DNA of 64,000 nucleotides, from the NCBI GenBank assembly GCA_030426905.1, contig JAUHXQ010000002.1, positions 62,001-126,000 on the forward strand. Direction: 5' to 3'. The DNA comes from Alphaproteobacteria bacterium. GTDB lineage: Bacteria > Pseudomonadota > Alphaproteobacteria > Rickettsiales > JABSSG01. Of this stretch, positions 33,718-42,531 are shown piece by piece; positions within the stretch are counted from its first letter, which is position 1, and each line of letters opens with the position of its first letter. The notes under the pieces were generated by a model, which worked only from the letters and a program-made list of their open reading frames with translations, was not told where the DNA came from and did not search any database. The translations under genes and the position numbers were made by a program.

Positions 33718-34488
33718 CTAACTAAATAAATTAGTTATTAAGGTAATTGCTCCTATAGTACCAGAAAGTATTGCAAATTTTCTTTTTAATTTTTTTTCGT
33801 CTACTTTAAGAGCTAGTATAAATCCTAAAATTACACCAATTGCACCTCCTGCGATATACAAAGAAGCTATCGACCAATCAATGTTTTTATTCAATGTTAT
33901 ATGACTAATTGCACCAAAAGTAGTAAAAGATGCGCCTGTAAATATAGTAGTCGCTGCAGCACGTCGCATATTTAAATTCATTACTAATAATAATATTGGC
34001 ATTACTATAATACTTCCCCCTATTCCGCTTATGCCCGATAAAAACCCTGCAATAGCTCCGGTCAAACTCAAACAAACTATATTATATTCCTTGGGAATAC
34101 GAGAACCTACAATTTCTAAAAAATCTGCTCTAGTACGACGCCAAATTAAATGACTAGCCAATAGCATCAAAATGCTAAATACTATTTTAAGATCTCTTTG
34201 ACTGAAAAAAAACGCTACTCGCGCTCCTATTGGTGCAAAAATTATACCTACTAAAGAAATATTTAGTGCATAGTCCCATCTAACTAATTTATGCTTCAAA
34301 GACTTAATGAGATAACAATAAGTCATCACTGCTGTGGCAATTAACGATATGGATATTGCATCGTGGATTGGCACTTTTAATATATAAACCAGCATAGGAA
34401 TACCAACAAGCCCACTGCCTGCACCTATTAATCCTAAAACAAACCCTGATACAGAACCGTATATTAGTGGTAATATTGTCGTTATCAT
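33718..34488 (-). CDS. TSUP (TauE/SafE) family membrane permease
   Basis: A 256-residue inner-membrane protein with about eight hydrophobic segments. It begins ITTILPLIYGSVSGFVLGLIGAGSGLVGIPMLVYIL, of which GAGSGLVGIPML is the TSUP signature; the second half repeats it as GAIAGFLSGISGIGGSIIVMPIL, showing the internal duplication of the family. Substrates of known members are sulfite, sulfoacetate, thiosulfate or other organosulfur anions; here the substrate is unknown. The ATG follows the aldolase-gene stop by one base (TAAGATG), so the two are coupled. Confidence 0.92.
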   Translation of the reverse strand: MITTILPLIYGSVSGFVLGLIGAGSGLVGIPMLVYILKVPIHDAISISLIATAVMTYCYLIKSLKHKLVRWDYALNISLVGIIFAPIGARVAFFFSQRDLKIVFSILMLLASHLIWRRTRADFLEIVGSRIPKEYNIVCLSLTGAIAGFLSGISGIGGSIIVMPILLLVMNLNMRRAAATTIFTGASFTTFGAISHITLNKNIDWSIASLYIAGGAIGVILGFILALKVDEKKLKRKFAILSGTIGAITLITNLFS

Positions 34489-34489
34489 C

Positions 34490-35209
34490 TTAACTATTAT
34501 TGTTTAACTGCCTTAAATGAGCTTTCCAATCTCTTGCTCCTAAATCTTCTTCAAAGCTTAACAAATCTTGTACTGTTTTTATACATGTTTTTTTCTTAGG
34601 AAAAACTAAATTTGAGTATCCAGCAGATAATGCCTGTATTTGCACTTTGCATGCTTGTTCTAAATGATGAGTAAAAAACATTGCTTCATGCACCGTACTG
34701 CCACAAGTTATAGTACCGTGATTACGTAAAATAACTACTTTATTTTGTTGCAAATCTTTTACTAATTTTGCACCACTTACCTCATTATCAAGTGCAAGAG
34801 AATCATAATCATGATAACTTATTTTTTCATAAAAATGTAAAGAAAACTGGCTAATTGGTAAGAGGCCAAATTGCATACATGATACAGCAACACCAGCAGT
34901 TGTATGAAGATGAAATATTGCATTTATATCTTGCCTCTCCTTGTAAATGCTACCATGAATAACATATCCAGTTTTATTATATTGTTCTTCAGAACCAGAA
35001 ATGATATTTCCATCAAAAGTTACTTCAAGCAAATTTTCTGCTGTAACTTCAGAAAAAACTAATCCAAAAGGGTATATAAAAAAACTCTGGCCAGTTTCAG
35101 ATCTTGCAGACAAATGAGTATAAGTCAAATCATCCATTTTCTGTTTTGCAAGCACTTGATAAGCATAAGCAAGGTTTTGCCTTATTTGCTTGTTATTTTC
35201 TATTCGCAT
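34490..35209 (-). CDS. Class II aldolase/adducin family protein
   Basis: A 239-residue protein of the class II aldolase/adducin fold, relatives of which are L-fuculose- and L-ribulose-phosphate processing enzymes, and of which alphaproteobacteria carry uncharacterised members. Zn-binding histidines are in [12 protein letters not shown] (near residue 100) and in [19 protein letters not shown] (near residue 160). The start LTYTHLSAR and the DVNAIFH-like [11 protein letters not shown] also fit. It lies between prmC and the TSUP gene, and is coupled to the latter. The substrate is unknown. Confidence 0.9.
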   Translation of the reverse strand: MRIENNKQIRQNLAYAYQVLAKQKMDDLTYTHLSARSETGQSFFIYPFGLVFSEVTAENLLEVTFDGNIISGSEEQYNKTGYVIHGSIYKERQDINAIFHLHTTAGVAVSCMQFGLLPISQFSLHFYEKISYHDYDSLALDNEVSGAKLVKDLQQNKVVILRNHGTITCGSTVHEAMFFTHHLEQACKVQIQALSAGYSNLVFPKKKTCIKTVQDLLSFEEDLGARDWKAHLRQLNNNS

Positions 35210-35215
35210 TTACTG

Positions 35216-36076
35216 TTAAACTATAGATATTACTATTGATCTTTTGACTCCAGATAAATCATATAAGTATTTTATAATCTGTAAAGTATGTTCTTTGATG
35301 ATCTTAGCAACCTCCTCACTTTGATCAAAGCCTAATTCTAAAATAGCAATACCTTTTGGTTTAAGTATTGTTTTTATTATAGGGATGATCGTTTTATAAC
35401 ACTCTAGCCCGTCTTTTCCTCCGTCTAATGCCAACTTTGGTTCGTAATAGCTAACGTCTTTTTGCAGTTTGAGAATATCATTTTTTTTTATATAAGGTGG
35501 GTTAGAAATTATAAGATCAAATTTACAATTGCTTTTAAAATTAGACCAATCACAATTTAAAAATTTAATACTATTATCTAACTTTAGTCTCCAGTAGTTC
35601 TGTTTTGCTATTTCTAAAGCTTTCTTTGATATATCCAATGCTACCCCTGAAGCAAGTGGTAAATATTTCAATAGAGTAAGAATTAAACATCCTGAGCCCG
35701 TACCCATATCAAGTAATTTAATCTTAGTATTAGGATCAAAATATCTTAAAGCTTCGTCGACAATAATTTCACTATCTGGTCTCGGTATTAATACATTCTC
35801 GTTAACATAAAATTCAAGACCGTAAAATTCTTTTTGATTAATTATATAAGCAATTGGCTCTCGCTCTTGTCTTCTTTGTATTAACTGCAAAAATTGTGTA
35901 TGATGAACAGAAGAAACCTCTCTATCTTGCCACAAAAGCAGGTCTTCTATAGAGCAATCTAAAACATAACTTAGTAATATCTTCGTATCTAGAGCAGGGT
36001 TATCAATTGATTTTTTTGCAAGTTCTTTTTTCCCTATTTCTAATGTCTTTTTTATATTGTAAGAGAGTTTATTAAT
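35216..36076 (-). CDS. prmC: Release factor glutamine methyltransferase PrmC, apparently AUU-initiated
   Basis: PrmC methylates the GGQ glutamine of release factors RF1 and RF2. The SAM motif LLDMGTGSGCLILTLL and the catalytic ISNPPYI are present, after LIPRPDSEIIVDEAL and RRQEREPIAYII. The N-terminal helical domain (NPALDTKILLSYVLD and onwards) is encoded in frame upstream of the first TTG at 35935, back to the gabD stop, with no ATG, GTG or TTG before that point. An ATT codon at 36076-36074 directly follows the gabD TGA and has GGAGG seven bases before it, so AUU is the probable start (286 residues). A shorter form from the TTG would lack the N-terminal domain. It is coupled to the dehydrogenase gene. 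Confidence 0.88.
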   Translation of the reverse strand: MNKLSYNIKKTLEIGKKELAKKSIDNPALDTKILLSYVLDCSIEDLLLWQDREVSSVHHTQFLQLIQRRQEREPIAYIINQKEFYGLEFYVNENVLIPRPDSEIIVDEALRYFDPNTKIKLLDMGTGSGCLILTLLKYLPLASGVALDISKKALEIAKQNYWRLKLDNSIKFLNCDWSNFKSNCKFDLIISNPPYIKKNDILKLQKDVSYYEPKLALDGGKDGLECYKTIIPIIKTILKPKGIAILELGFDQSEEVAKIIKEHTLQIIKYLYDLSGVKRSIVISIV

Positions 36077-37540
36077 TCAAATACCTCCCATAGCATAATA
36101 TTTAATATGAGTAAATTCATCAATACCATATTTAGATCCTTCTCTACCAAATCCAGAATGTTTAATTCCACCAAACGGAGTTATTTCATTAGAAATTCTT
36201 GCTTCATTTACCCCTACCATACCAAATTCGAGTTGCTCTGTTACTTTCCATATTTTACTTTTATCGTCAGAATATAGATAGGCAGCTAAACCGTAATTAC
36301 TACTGTTAACTTGCGTTATTAACTCCTGTTCAGAATTAAATTTATAAAGAGTGATAACTGGACCAAAAATTTCTTGACGCGCAATATCAACTTCTGCATT
36401 AGGTAACTCTATTATTGTGACAGGATAATAGCATTTCCCTCCAGGTGTTTTTCCTTGATACAAAATTTTGCCACCTTTAGACAGCGAATCTTGTATAAGT
36501 TCTTTAATTTTTATTACAGCTTTTTCATTAATTAATGGTCCTTGGTTAGCATTACAATCAAAGCCATCGCTAACTACTAATTTACTGTATTTCTCTATAA
36601 TTATATCTTTGAACTTATTATATATTTTTTCATGAACAAATATACGATTTGCACTTATACATGATTGTCCTGTATTACGCTCTTTTAATCTAGCTAATCC
36701 TTCTGCAGCAAGTTCAAGATTAGCATCGTCAAATACTATAAAAGGAGCATTGCCTCCTAGCTCCAATGAAAGTCTTTTTAGAGTTGATGCTGACTGCTGG
36801 TAAAGATATTTACCTATTTCAGTAGAACCAGTAAAACTGATTTTCCTAATGTCATTGTTGCTACAAAACTCTAGTCCTATCTTCTGAGATTTTCCAGTAA
36901 CAATATTTAATACTCCTTTTGGTAATTCAGCCTCTATTGCTAGATGAGCCAATGCAAGAGCAGATAAAGGGGTTTCTCCGGATGGCTTTAATATAACAGT
37001 ACAACCAGCAGCAAGAGCAGGTGAAATTTTGCGTGTAACCATAGCTGCAGGAAAATTCCAAGGTGTTATCGCCGCTGCCACTCCTATTGGCTCTTTTATT
37101 CCCAAATAACGAACATTAGGTTTGTTAATAGGAAAAACATCACCGTATACTCTCTTTGCTTCTTCCGCAAACCACTCAACAAAGCTAGCAGCATATTCTA
37201 CTTCATTAAGAGCATCAACTAAAGGCTTACCAGACTCAGCGGTAATAATCGCAGCTAAATCTTCTTTGTTTTCGATGATTAAATTGTACCATTTACGTAA
37301 TAAATACGCTTTTTCTTTTGGTAATACTTTTTTCCATTTAGTAAAAGCTAATTTAGCAGCTTCTACAGCCTTCTTAATGTCAGCTACTTCTAGACTTGGC
37401 ACTGTTGCAATCTGTTTCCCCGTAGCAGGATTATCAACTGAGATTACATCTTTTGCCCCAATCCATTGACCATTAATAAGAGCTCTATCATAAAGCAAGT
37501 CTTTTCTTTTTACTTTTGAAAGAATAAAATCATCTAACAT
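36077..37540 (-). CDS. gabD: NAD(P)-dependent succinate-semialdehyde dehydrogenase-like aldehyde dehydrogenase
   Basis: A 487-residue aldehyde dehydrogenase that would oxidise succinate semialdehyde to succinate, ending the GABA pathway. The pattern AAITPWNFPAAMVTRKI, FTGSTEIGKYLY, LELGGNAPFIVFDDA (general-base Glu), NTGQSCISANRIFV (catalytic Cys, near residue 293) and EIFGPVITLYKF is that of GabD. No signal peptide. Its last codons contain the ribosome binding site of prmC. With potFG and an amine oxidase elsewhere in the window it might take part in polyamine use, but it may equally work on its own. Confidence 0.92.
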   Translation of the reverse strand: MLDDFILSKVKRKDLLYDRALINGQWIGAKDVISVDNPATGKQIATVPSLEVADIKKAVEAAKLAFTKWKKVLPKEKAYLLRKWYNLIIENKEDLAAIITAESGKPLVDALNEVEYAASFVEWFAEEAKRVYGDVFPINKPNVRYLGIKEPIGVAAAITPWNFPAAMVTRKISPALAAGCTVILKPSGETPLSALALAHLAIEAELPKGVLNIVTGKSQKIGLEFCSNNDIRKISFTGSTEIGKYLYQQSASTLKRLSLELGGNAPFIVFDDANLELAAEGLARLKERNTGQSCISANRIFVHEKIYNKFKDIIIEKYSKLVVSDGFDCNANQGPLINEKAVIKIKELIQDSLSKGGKILYQGKTPGGKCYYPVTIIELPNAEVDIARQEIFGPVITLYKFNSEQELITQVNSSNYGLAAYLYSDDKSKIWKVTEQLEFGMVGVNEARISNEITPFGGIKHSGFGREGSKYGIDEFTHIKYYAMGGI

Positions 37541-37557
37541 CAGTTACCATCATTATT

Positions 37558-38238
37558 TTATAACATCTCTAAATAGTGAGACAGTAATTTATGGTCTTTA
37601 AACCATATTTTTGGCATGCAGCTTTTGTAACGTATAAAATTATTTTCTTCATTTCCAAAAAACACCGGAACGCAATTTGCATTATAAGCAGTTTCCATAT
37701 CAGTAACTGTATCGCCGATAAACCATACTTGTTCACTATCTATATTTGTATCTCCAATAATTCTCTTTAGAGTTTCCTGCACAGTGATAGGTGATGGTTT
37801 ATCGTAGGCTAAGTCTCCAGAACCAATTGTTGATTGAAAATATTTACTCCAATTCAAAAATTTAATTTCCTCTAATAAAAAGTGATTAGTTTTATTGCTA
37901 ACTATAGCGCATAATATTTTTTTATTTAATGCCAAAACCAACGAAGATTCTGCGTCTGGCAAAGGTTTGATTTCTTTTGTAAACTGCGAATAGCATTGAC
38001 GAAAGAACTGCCCTACTTCTTGCCAATTATCAGGAAAATAAAGAGACATGGTATCACGCATCGAACGATGAATACGGTTTTTTACATCATCTAAACTCCA
38101 TTCTTCTTTGCCATACTGCAAAAGAGTCCTGTTAATTACTTGGTACATTAAACTCCAGCTATCAACTAAAGTATTATCCCAGTCAAAAATTATAATTTTT
38201 GGAGAAGATACCTGATAATTTTTATCTAATAATTCCAT
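37558..38238 (-). CDS. HAD superfamily hydrolase, phosphoglycolate phosphatase-like
   Basis: A 226-residue phosphatase of the HAD fold. Motif 1 is FDWDNTLVDSW with nucleophile Asp19 and Asp21; motif 2 is the Thr/Ser in CAIVSNKTNHFL; the lysine is in AYDKPSPI and motif 4 is WFIGDTVTDMETAY. The cap (residues about 35-95) is of the alpha-helical Gph/YrfG type. In alphaproteobacteria close relatives are annotated as HAD-IA hydrolases near ntrX. It lies 17 bases upstream of gabD and 31 bases downstream of ntrX on the same strand. The physiological substrate is not predictable. Confidence 0.88.
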   Translation of the reverse strand: MELLDKNYQVSSPKIIIFDWDNTLVDSWSLMYQVINRTLLQYGKEEWSLDDVKNRIHRSMRDTMSLYFPDNWQEVGQFFRQCYSQFTKEIKPLPDAESSLVLALNKKILCAIVSNKTNHFLLEEIKFLNWSKYFQSTIGSGDLAYDKPSPITVQETLKRIIGDTNIDSEQVWFIGDTVTDMETAYNANCVPVFFGNEENNFIRYKSCMPKIWFKDHKLLSHYLEML

Positions 38239-38269
38239 TTGAAAGCTGTTTTTGCTCTAAAAATCAGTT

Positions 38270-39658
38270 TTAGCTTACTTTTTCAACTGATTTTACTTTT
38301 ACATCGTTGTGATGAATGTTTAACAATTTTAATTTTCGATGCAACGCCGACCTTTCCATTCCTACAAATAATGAAGTTTTAGATATATTATTATTAAACT
38401 TAGCCATTTGTGCCGATAGATATTTGCGTTCAAATATTTCTCTAGCTTGTCGAAGAGGCATAGACATAATTTCAGTGTCAAAATCAAAAAGAGAAGAAGA
38501 TTTATTTTTTTCAAATATATGTTGTGGCAGCATATCAGTCGTTATAATAGAAGTGCTAAATACTTTAGCATTAATTAATAACCACTCGATCAAGTTCTTT
38601 AACTGGCGAACATTTCCTGGCCAATCATACTGCATTAATATTTCTATAACTTTGCTATCAATTTTTTTACTTGGTAGGTTAGCAGATTTCTCAAAATGCT
38701 TCATAAAATGATAACATAGATCTACTATATCCTCTAAACGTTCGTTTAAAGACGGCACTTTAACAGATATGGCATTTAACCTATAATATAAATCTTGTAA
38801 AAAATTACCCTCTTTTATTTCTTTCTTCAAATCCTTCGAGGTGGAAGCAATAATTCTAATATCACGATTATTGGCATCAACATTGCTATCAGGATCTTGC
38901 TCTTTGATGACAGTAAGTATTTTATGTTGTACATATAGAGGTAAGTCACCTACTTCGTTAATAAATAAAGTACCTTTATTAGCTAATTCAATCAAACCAA
39001 AATCATTTTTATCAACACCAAATAACTCAGCACTAACTTTGCTACTTGATAAAATTGAAGTGTTAAGTTTTACAAAAGTATTATGACGCCTAGGAGATTT
39101 TCTATGTATTAGTTTTGCCACTAATTCACGACCACTACCAGCTTCTCCTTGGATCATTATTTTACTTGAGGTAGGAGCTATTTTATCTATTAAAGAACGC
39201 AAATGCTCTATAGCCTTACTTTGTCCTGTCAATTCTACTTTTTTTGCAATTTTCTTTTTTAATTCTGTGTTTTCTCTCTTCAATTTAATAGATTCACAAG
39301 CTCTTTTAATTGTTATAGATAACTTATCAGAATTAAACGGCTTCTCTATATAATCGTAAGCCCCAATTTTTATTGAATTGACAGCAGTTTCAATAGTTCC
39401 ATGGCCACTAATCATTATCACAGGAATATATGGGTATTTCTTCTTTATCACTTCAAGAATACCCAAACCATCCAAATTACTTCCTTGTAACCATATGTCT
39501 AACAAAACTATAGTAATAGTATTTTTCTCAATAGCTTTAAGTGCATCATCACTATTTTGCGCAGTAATGCAGTGAAAACCTTCATCTATGAGAATATCAG
39601 AAACTAAGTCTGTGATATCTTTTTCATCATCGACAACAAGAACTGTATTCCCTCTCAT
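38270..39658 (-). CDS. ntrX: NtrX response regulator with degenerate sigma-54-type ATPase domain
   Basis: A 462-residue response regulator paired with NtrY. The receiver domain (1-125) has Asp54 in VLLDIWLQGSNLDGL, the characteristic NtrX form. The central domain aligns to sigma-54 activators, but the Walker A is GEAGSGRE (Arg instead of the catalytic Lys), the Walker B is GTLFINEV (Asn for Asp), and the GAFTGA loop that contacts sigma-54 is missing (ELFGVDKNDFGLIEL). The C-terminus has a Fis-type helix-turn-helix (NISKTSLFVGMERSALHRKLK). It therefore probably works as a DNA-binding regulator without sigma-54 remodelling. The gene is on the minus strand, 36 bases after ntrY. Confidence 0.92.
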   Translation of the reverse strand: MRGNTVLVVDDEKDITDLVSDILIDEGFHCITAQNSDDALKAIEKNTITIVLLDIWLQGSNLDGLGILEVIKKKYPYIPVIMISGHGTIETAVNSIKIGAYDYIEKPFNSDKLSITIKRACESIKLKRENTELKKKIAKKVELTGQSKAIEHLRSLIDKIAPTSSKIMIQGEAGSGRELVAKLIHRKSPRRHNTFVKLNTSILSSSKVSAELFGVDKNDFGLIELANKGTLFINEVGDLPLYVQHKILTVIKEQDPDSNVDANNRDIRIIASTSKDLKKEIKEGNFLQDLYYRLNAISVKVPSLNERLEDIVDLCYHFMKHFEKSANLPSKKIDSKVIEILMQYDWPGNVRQLKNLIEWLLINAKVFSTSIITTDMLPQHIFEKNKSSSLFDFDTEIMSMPLRQAREIFERKYLSAQMAKFNNNISKTSLFVGMERSALHRKLKLLNIHHNDVKVKSVEKVS

Positions 39659-39694
39659 TAGATAACCTCAAATCTTATTTATTAGTATTTTACA

Positions 39695-41839
39695 TTAAAT
39701 TAAAGGTACCAGTATATTAACTACGGCACAATTGTTTTTATCATTTTTTATTATAAGCTTACCGTTGTGGTCATCAACTATTTTTTTCACTATTGCAAGC
39801 CCCAGCCCTGTACCACTACTTCTAGTAGTAAAATATGGCTCAGTAATTTTATCTAAAGTAGCAGAATTAAATCCCTTACCATTATCTTTAATAATGATAT
39901 CAGCATATTCTTTATTTTTTATAATTTTTACTTCTATTTTTCCTTCATCCTTATTGTATCTTTCAGTAGCTTCGATAGACTCTTCAGCATTTTTTAAAAT
40001 ATTAGTAAACATTTGACTTATTTGCGTCTGGTCACATAAAACTTTAATATTCTCTTCTGCTTCTATTAAATATTCTATATTTGCTCTAACACATTTACGC
40101 GAAAAAACTAAGTCTTGTATTACTGAAGAAATATTAACTTCTTCCATCACAGGAGCAGGCATTCTAGCAAAACGAGAAAATTCCTCTATAATTTTTCCGA
40201 TATCGCTCACATGCCTGATTATAGTATTTGTATATTTTTGAAAAGACAAGGTATCCTTGACTTCATCTTTATATTTATTATTCAGCCTTTCTGCACCTAA
40301 CCTTATAGGAGTAAGAGGATTTTTCACTTCATGGGCTATACGGCGAGCAACATCTGACCACGCCTCATATCTTTGCGCTCTTACTAGCTCAGTCATATCG
40401 TCAAATGTTAAAATATATCTTTTTACTTTATTATGTGTAAACTCTACTACTATCTTTAGAAATAAAGTAAGAAGCTTATAACCGACTTTAATCTTTATTT
40501 TTGCTTGTGCATGTTTTCGCGTATGGTGATCTATTTGATCTATAAGACTTGAGCATTCTGGAATTATATTATCAACAAAAGACCCTATTATTTGGTTTCG
40601 CTTCACATTAAGTAATTTTACACCAGACTCGTTTATTAATTCGATTTTATAATCAGTAGAAAGAGCAATAATACCCGCAGAGACCCCTGATAATACTGCT
40701 TCGTTAAATTTTCTTTTATCATCTATTTCAGTATAGGCTTGAATTAACTTGTCCTGTTGTGCAGAAATTCTCTCCGTCATCAAATTAAAAGCACGAGATA
40801 AATTAGCAAGTTCATCATTCTCAGGCCCTTCTTCTACTTTTGTTGCAAAATCACCTTGCCTTACTTTTTCAGTAGCTTTAACCAACCTTAGAATTGGTTT
40901 ACTTATAGTACCTGCAAAATACATTCCTACATACATAGAAAGCAAAAGCAACAACATTGATAAAACTAAAAAAACTATAACAAATTGTAATTGCGTGCTA
41001 ACAATTTTATTTTTTAAATTTCTATATTGCTCTGCTGCTCCTTGAGATTTTTTAATATGATTAACCACTTTACTATCAATGTACTTTCCTACAACCAAAA
41101 AACTGTTAGGGATGCTACGTAAAGCTACCATTGCTCTAATTTTATTCGGATAATCTTTAATTATAACTATTTCTCCCGATGCAGCTTTTTTATAATACTC
41201 TTCAGGAAAATGGGTAAAAGATAGAGCTGCTCCAAACCTACTCCTAATGATGGGCTCATTATTATAGAATATAACCGATTCAGATAACGCATTTAAATCA
41301 GTTAAAGACGTTACAATTTCAAAAAATATTCGTTTATTAGCAGTTAAATTATAGTGAATAACATTATTGTCAATTTCCATAGCCATTGCTTTAGCTCTAA
41401 CTTTCAAAGTTTCTTGATGCTCCTTAATATAAGAGCTTGCAACAACTATTGACTCATCTAATACTGTGCTAAGTTTTTTATCAAACCAAGAATCAATAAC
41501 ATAACGAAAGAATAACGTTGAAAATACAGCAATCAAAATTGCTGGAATAATAGATAATAAGCCAAACATTAGTAAGATTCTGCCTTGTAATCTTGAACCA
41601 TGAAAGTCTGACTTTCGTTTTATCCATATTGAAAACAGACGCTTTGATATTAACAACAACAGAGAAAAGAATAGAATAGAGTCTATGAAAAATAGAAGTA
41701 TTAGCAAATATGCATTTTGCTCATTATGATAAGCATTTTTTGTAGCTACAACATAAGTTAAAATAGTAAATGCTATAGAAGCTAAAATAAGGAAAGCAAA
41801 GATTCTTCTACTTAATAGCTGCTTTATATTTGTCATCAA
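39695..41839 (-). CDS. ntrY: NtrY sensor histidine kinase
   Basis: A 714-residue membrane kinase. Two to three N-terminal membrane helices (residues about 10-115) and a periplasmic region are followed by another helix near 285-310, a HAMP domain (KATEKVRQGDFATKVEEG), a PAS-like segment (SGVSAGIIALSTDYKIELIN), the phosphoacceptor His503 in RRIAHEVKNPLTPIRLG, and the ATPase boxes NAEESIEA, DNGKGFN and GTGLGLAIVKKI. This is the standard NtrY plan. It overlaps the Fis-like gene by 32 bases and precedes ntrX, forming a fis-like/ntrY/ntrX unit. The signal sensed (redox, nitrogen) is not visible. Confidence 0.94.
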   Translation of the reverse strand: MMTNIKQLLSRRIFAFLILASIAFTILTYVVATKNAYHNEQNAYLLILLFFIDSILFFSLLLLISKRLFSIWIKRKSDFHGSRLQGRILLMFGLLSIIPAILIAVFSTLFFRYVIDSWFDKKLSTVLDESIVVASSYIKEHQETLKVRAKAMAMEIDNNVIHYNLTANKRIFFEIVTSLTDLNALSESVIFYNNEPIIRSRFGAALSFTHFPEEYYKKAASGEIVIIKDYPNKIRAMVALRSIPNSFLVVGKYIDSKVVNHIKKSQGAAEQYRNLKNKIVSTQLQFVIVFLVLSMLLLLLSMYVGMYFAGTISKPILRLVKATEKVRQGDFATKVEEGPENDELANLSRAFNLMTERISAQQDKLIQAYTEIDDKRKFNEAVLSGVSAGIIALSTDYKIELINESGVKLLNVKRNQIIGSFVDNIIPECSSLIDQIDHHTRKHAQAKIKIKVGYKLLTLFLKIVVEFTHNKVKRYILTFDDMTELVRAQRYEAWSDVARRIAHEVKNPLTPIRLGAERLNNKYKDEVKDTLSFQKYTNTIIRHVSDIGKIIEEFSRFARMPAPVMEEVNISSVIQDLVFSRKCVRANIEYLIEAEENIKVLCDQTQISQMFTNILKNAEESIEATERYNKDEGKIEVKIIKNKEYADIIIKDNGKGFNSATLDKITEPYFTTRSSGTGLGLAIVKKIVDDHNGKLIIKNDKNNCAVVNILVPLI

Positions 41840-42110
41840 TTTTTAAAGATTTAATCTTACTGCGCAAAGTATTTCTACTTATTCCTAGTATTTTTGCTGT
41901 TTTTGTTTGATTATATTGCATTGTATGCAATGCCACTTCAATAAGACTACGTTCAACTTCGCTTATTACTGTATTATATATACTATATTCGGGTATATTA
42001 CCATCAAAACTAGTAAAAAATTCAACAAAATACTCTTTAGTTAGCTTGGCTATGCTGCTTTGCTTCAGTGACATTGATAAAACTCTATTGGCAAAGGCTA
42101 AGTGTAACAT
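41808..42110 (-). CDS. Fis-like helix-turn-helix DNA-binding protein
   Basis: A 100-residue protein whose C-terminal half (EVERSLIEVALHTMQYNQTKTAKILGISRNTLRSKIKSL, read in parts of under 20) matches the Fis/NtrC C-terminal DNA-binding domain: ALHTMQYNQTKTAKILGI and SRNTLRSKIKSL. The N-terminal half is a short dimerisation-like helix region. It may be a stand-alone Fis or the remaining output domain of an ancestral NtrC, since ntrB/ntrC would lie here in other alphaproteobacteria. It overlaps ntrY by 32 bases, in a common operon. A MITE-like element lies 54 bases upstream. Confidence 0.85.
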   Translation of the reverse strand: MLHLAFANRVLSMSLKQSSIAKLTKEYFVEFFTSFDGNIPEYSIYNTVISEVERSLIEVALHTMQYNQTKTAKILGISRNTLRSKIKSLKIDDKYKAAIK

Positions 42111-42163
42111 ATTAAAGTATATGAAATCAAGAAATAGTGTTAATTGCTTGATGAAAATTTTTG

Positions 42164-42266
42164 TATAGTGGATTTAGACAAACTCAGAACTCGAAGCTAG
42201 GAGTAAAAATTACTAAAACTAGACAAATAAAAAGGCAGTTATTAAGTTTAGAATAAATTCACTATA
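42164..42266. repeat. MITE-like element 2, 13-bp terminal inverted repeats
   Basis: TATAGTGGATTTA (42164-42176) and TAAATTCACTATA (42254-42266) are inverted copies with one mismatch bounding 103 bases without a gene. Its right 15 bases equal those of element 1 at 29456-29470, and both start TAT(A/G)GTG(A/G)ATTTAGAC. It lies between the divergent Fis-like and twin-membrane genes, so it may affect both promoters. Confidence 0.6.
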
Positions 42267-42335
42267 GCATTTAAAAATACTGTGGTCTATTGTGTATCTT
42301 TAAGTGTTTTAACCCAACAATTAAAGGTAGTGCGT

Positions 42336-42527
42336 ATGCAAATTATTCCGTTTATAATTATAATTTTAATGCTAATTACCTTATCTGTGGTGATAATAGG
42401 TGTTGCAAAATTAGCCTCAGGCAAGAAAATTGAATCAAAGAAAAGCAATAAATTAATGTCGCTTAGGGTTGCTTTACAAGCATTAGTTATCGCTATACTT
42501 GCTATCTTGTATTTCATGAAACGCTAG
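42336..42527 (+). CDS. Small twin-transmembrane protein, HIG1-like
   Basis: A 63-residue inner-membrane protein. The ATG at 42336 (MQIIPFIIIILMLITLSVV) is chosen because upstream in-frame residues do not match the family; AAAGGT precedes it at a suitable distance. Two hydrophobic helices (residues 3-22 and 44-61) flank a basic loop (ASGKKIESKKSNKLMSLRV). The segment NKLMSLRVALQALVIAILA resembles the HIG1 signature of small alphaproteobacterial and mitochondrial proteins that associate with respiratory complexes. It precedes nadE by four bases. Role inferred only. Confidence 0.75.
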   Translation: MQIIPFIIIILMLITLSVVIIGVAKLASGKKIESKKSNKLMSLRVALQALVIAILAILYFMKR

Positions 42528-42531
42528 AGAT

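Noticed and set aside
41808-42110. Truncated ntrC pseudogene
   Set aside because: The frame has its own start and a complete Fis-type domain of the right size, and is coupled to ntrY; an intact Fis-like gene is more likely.
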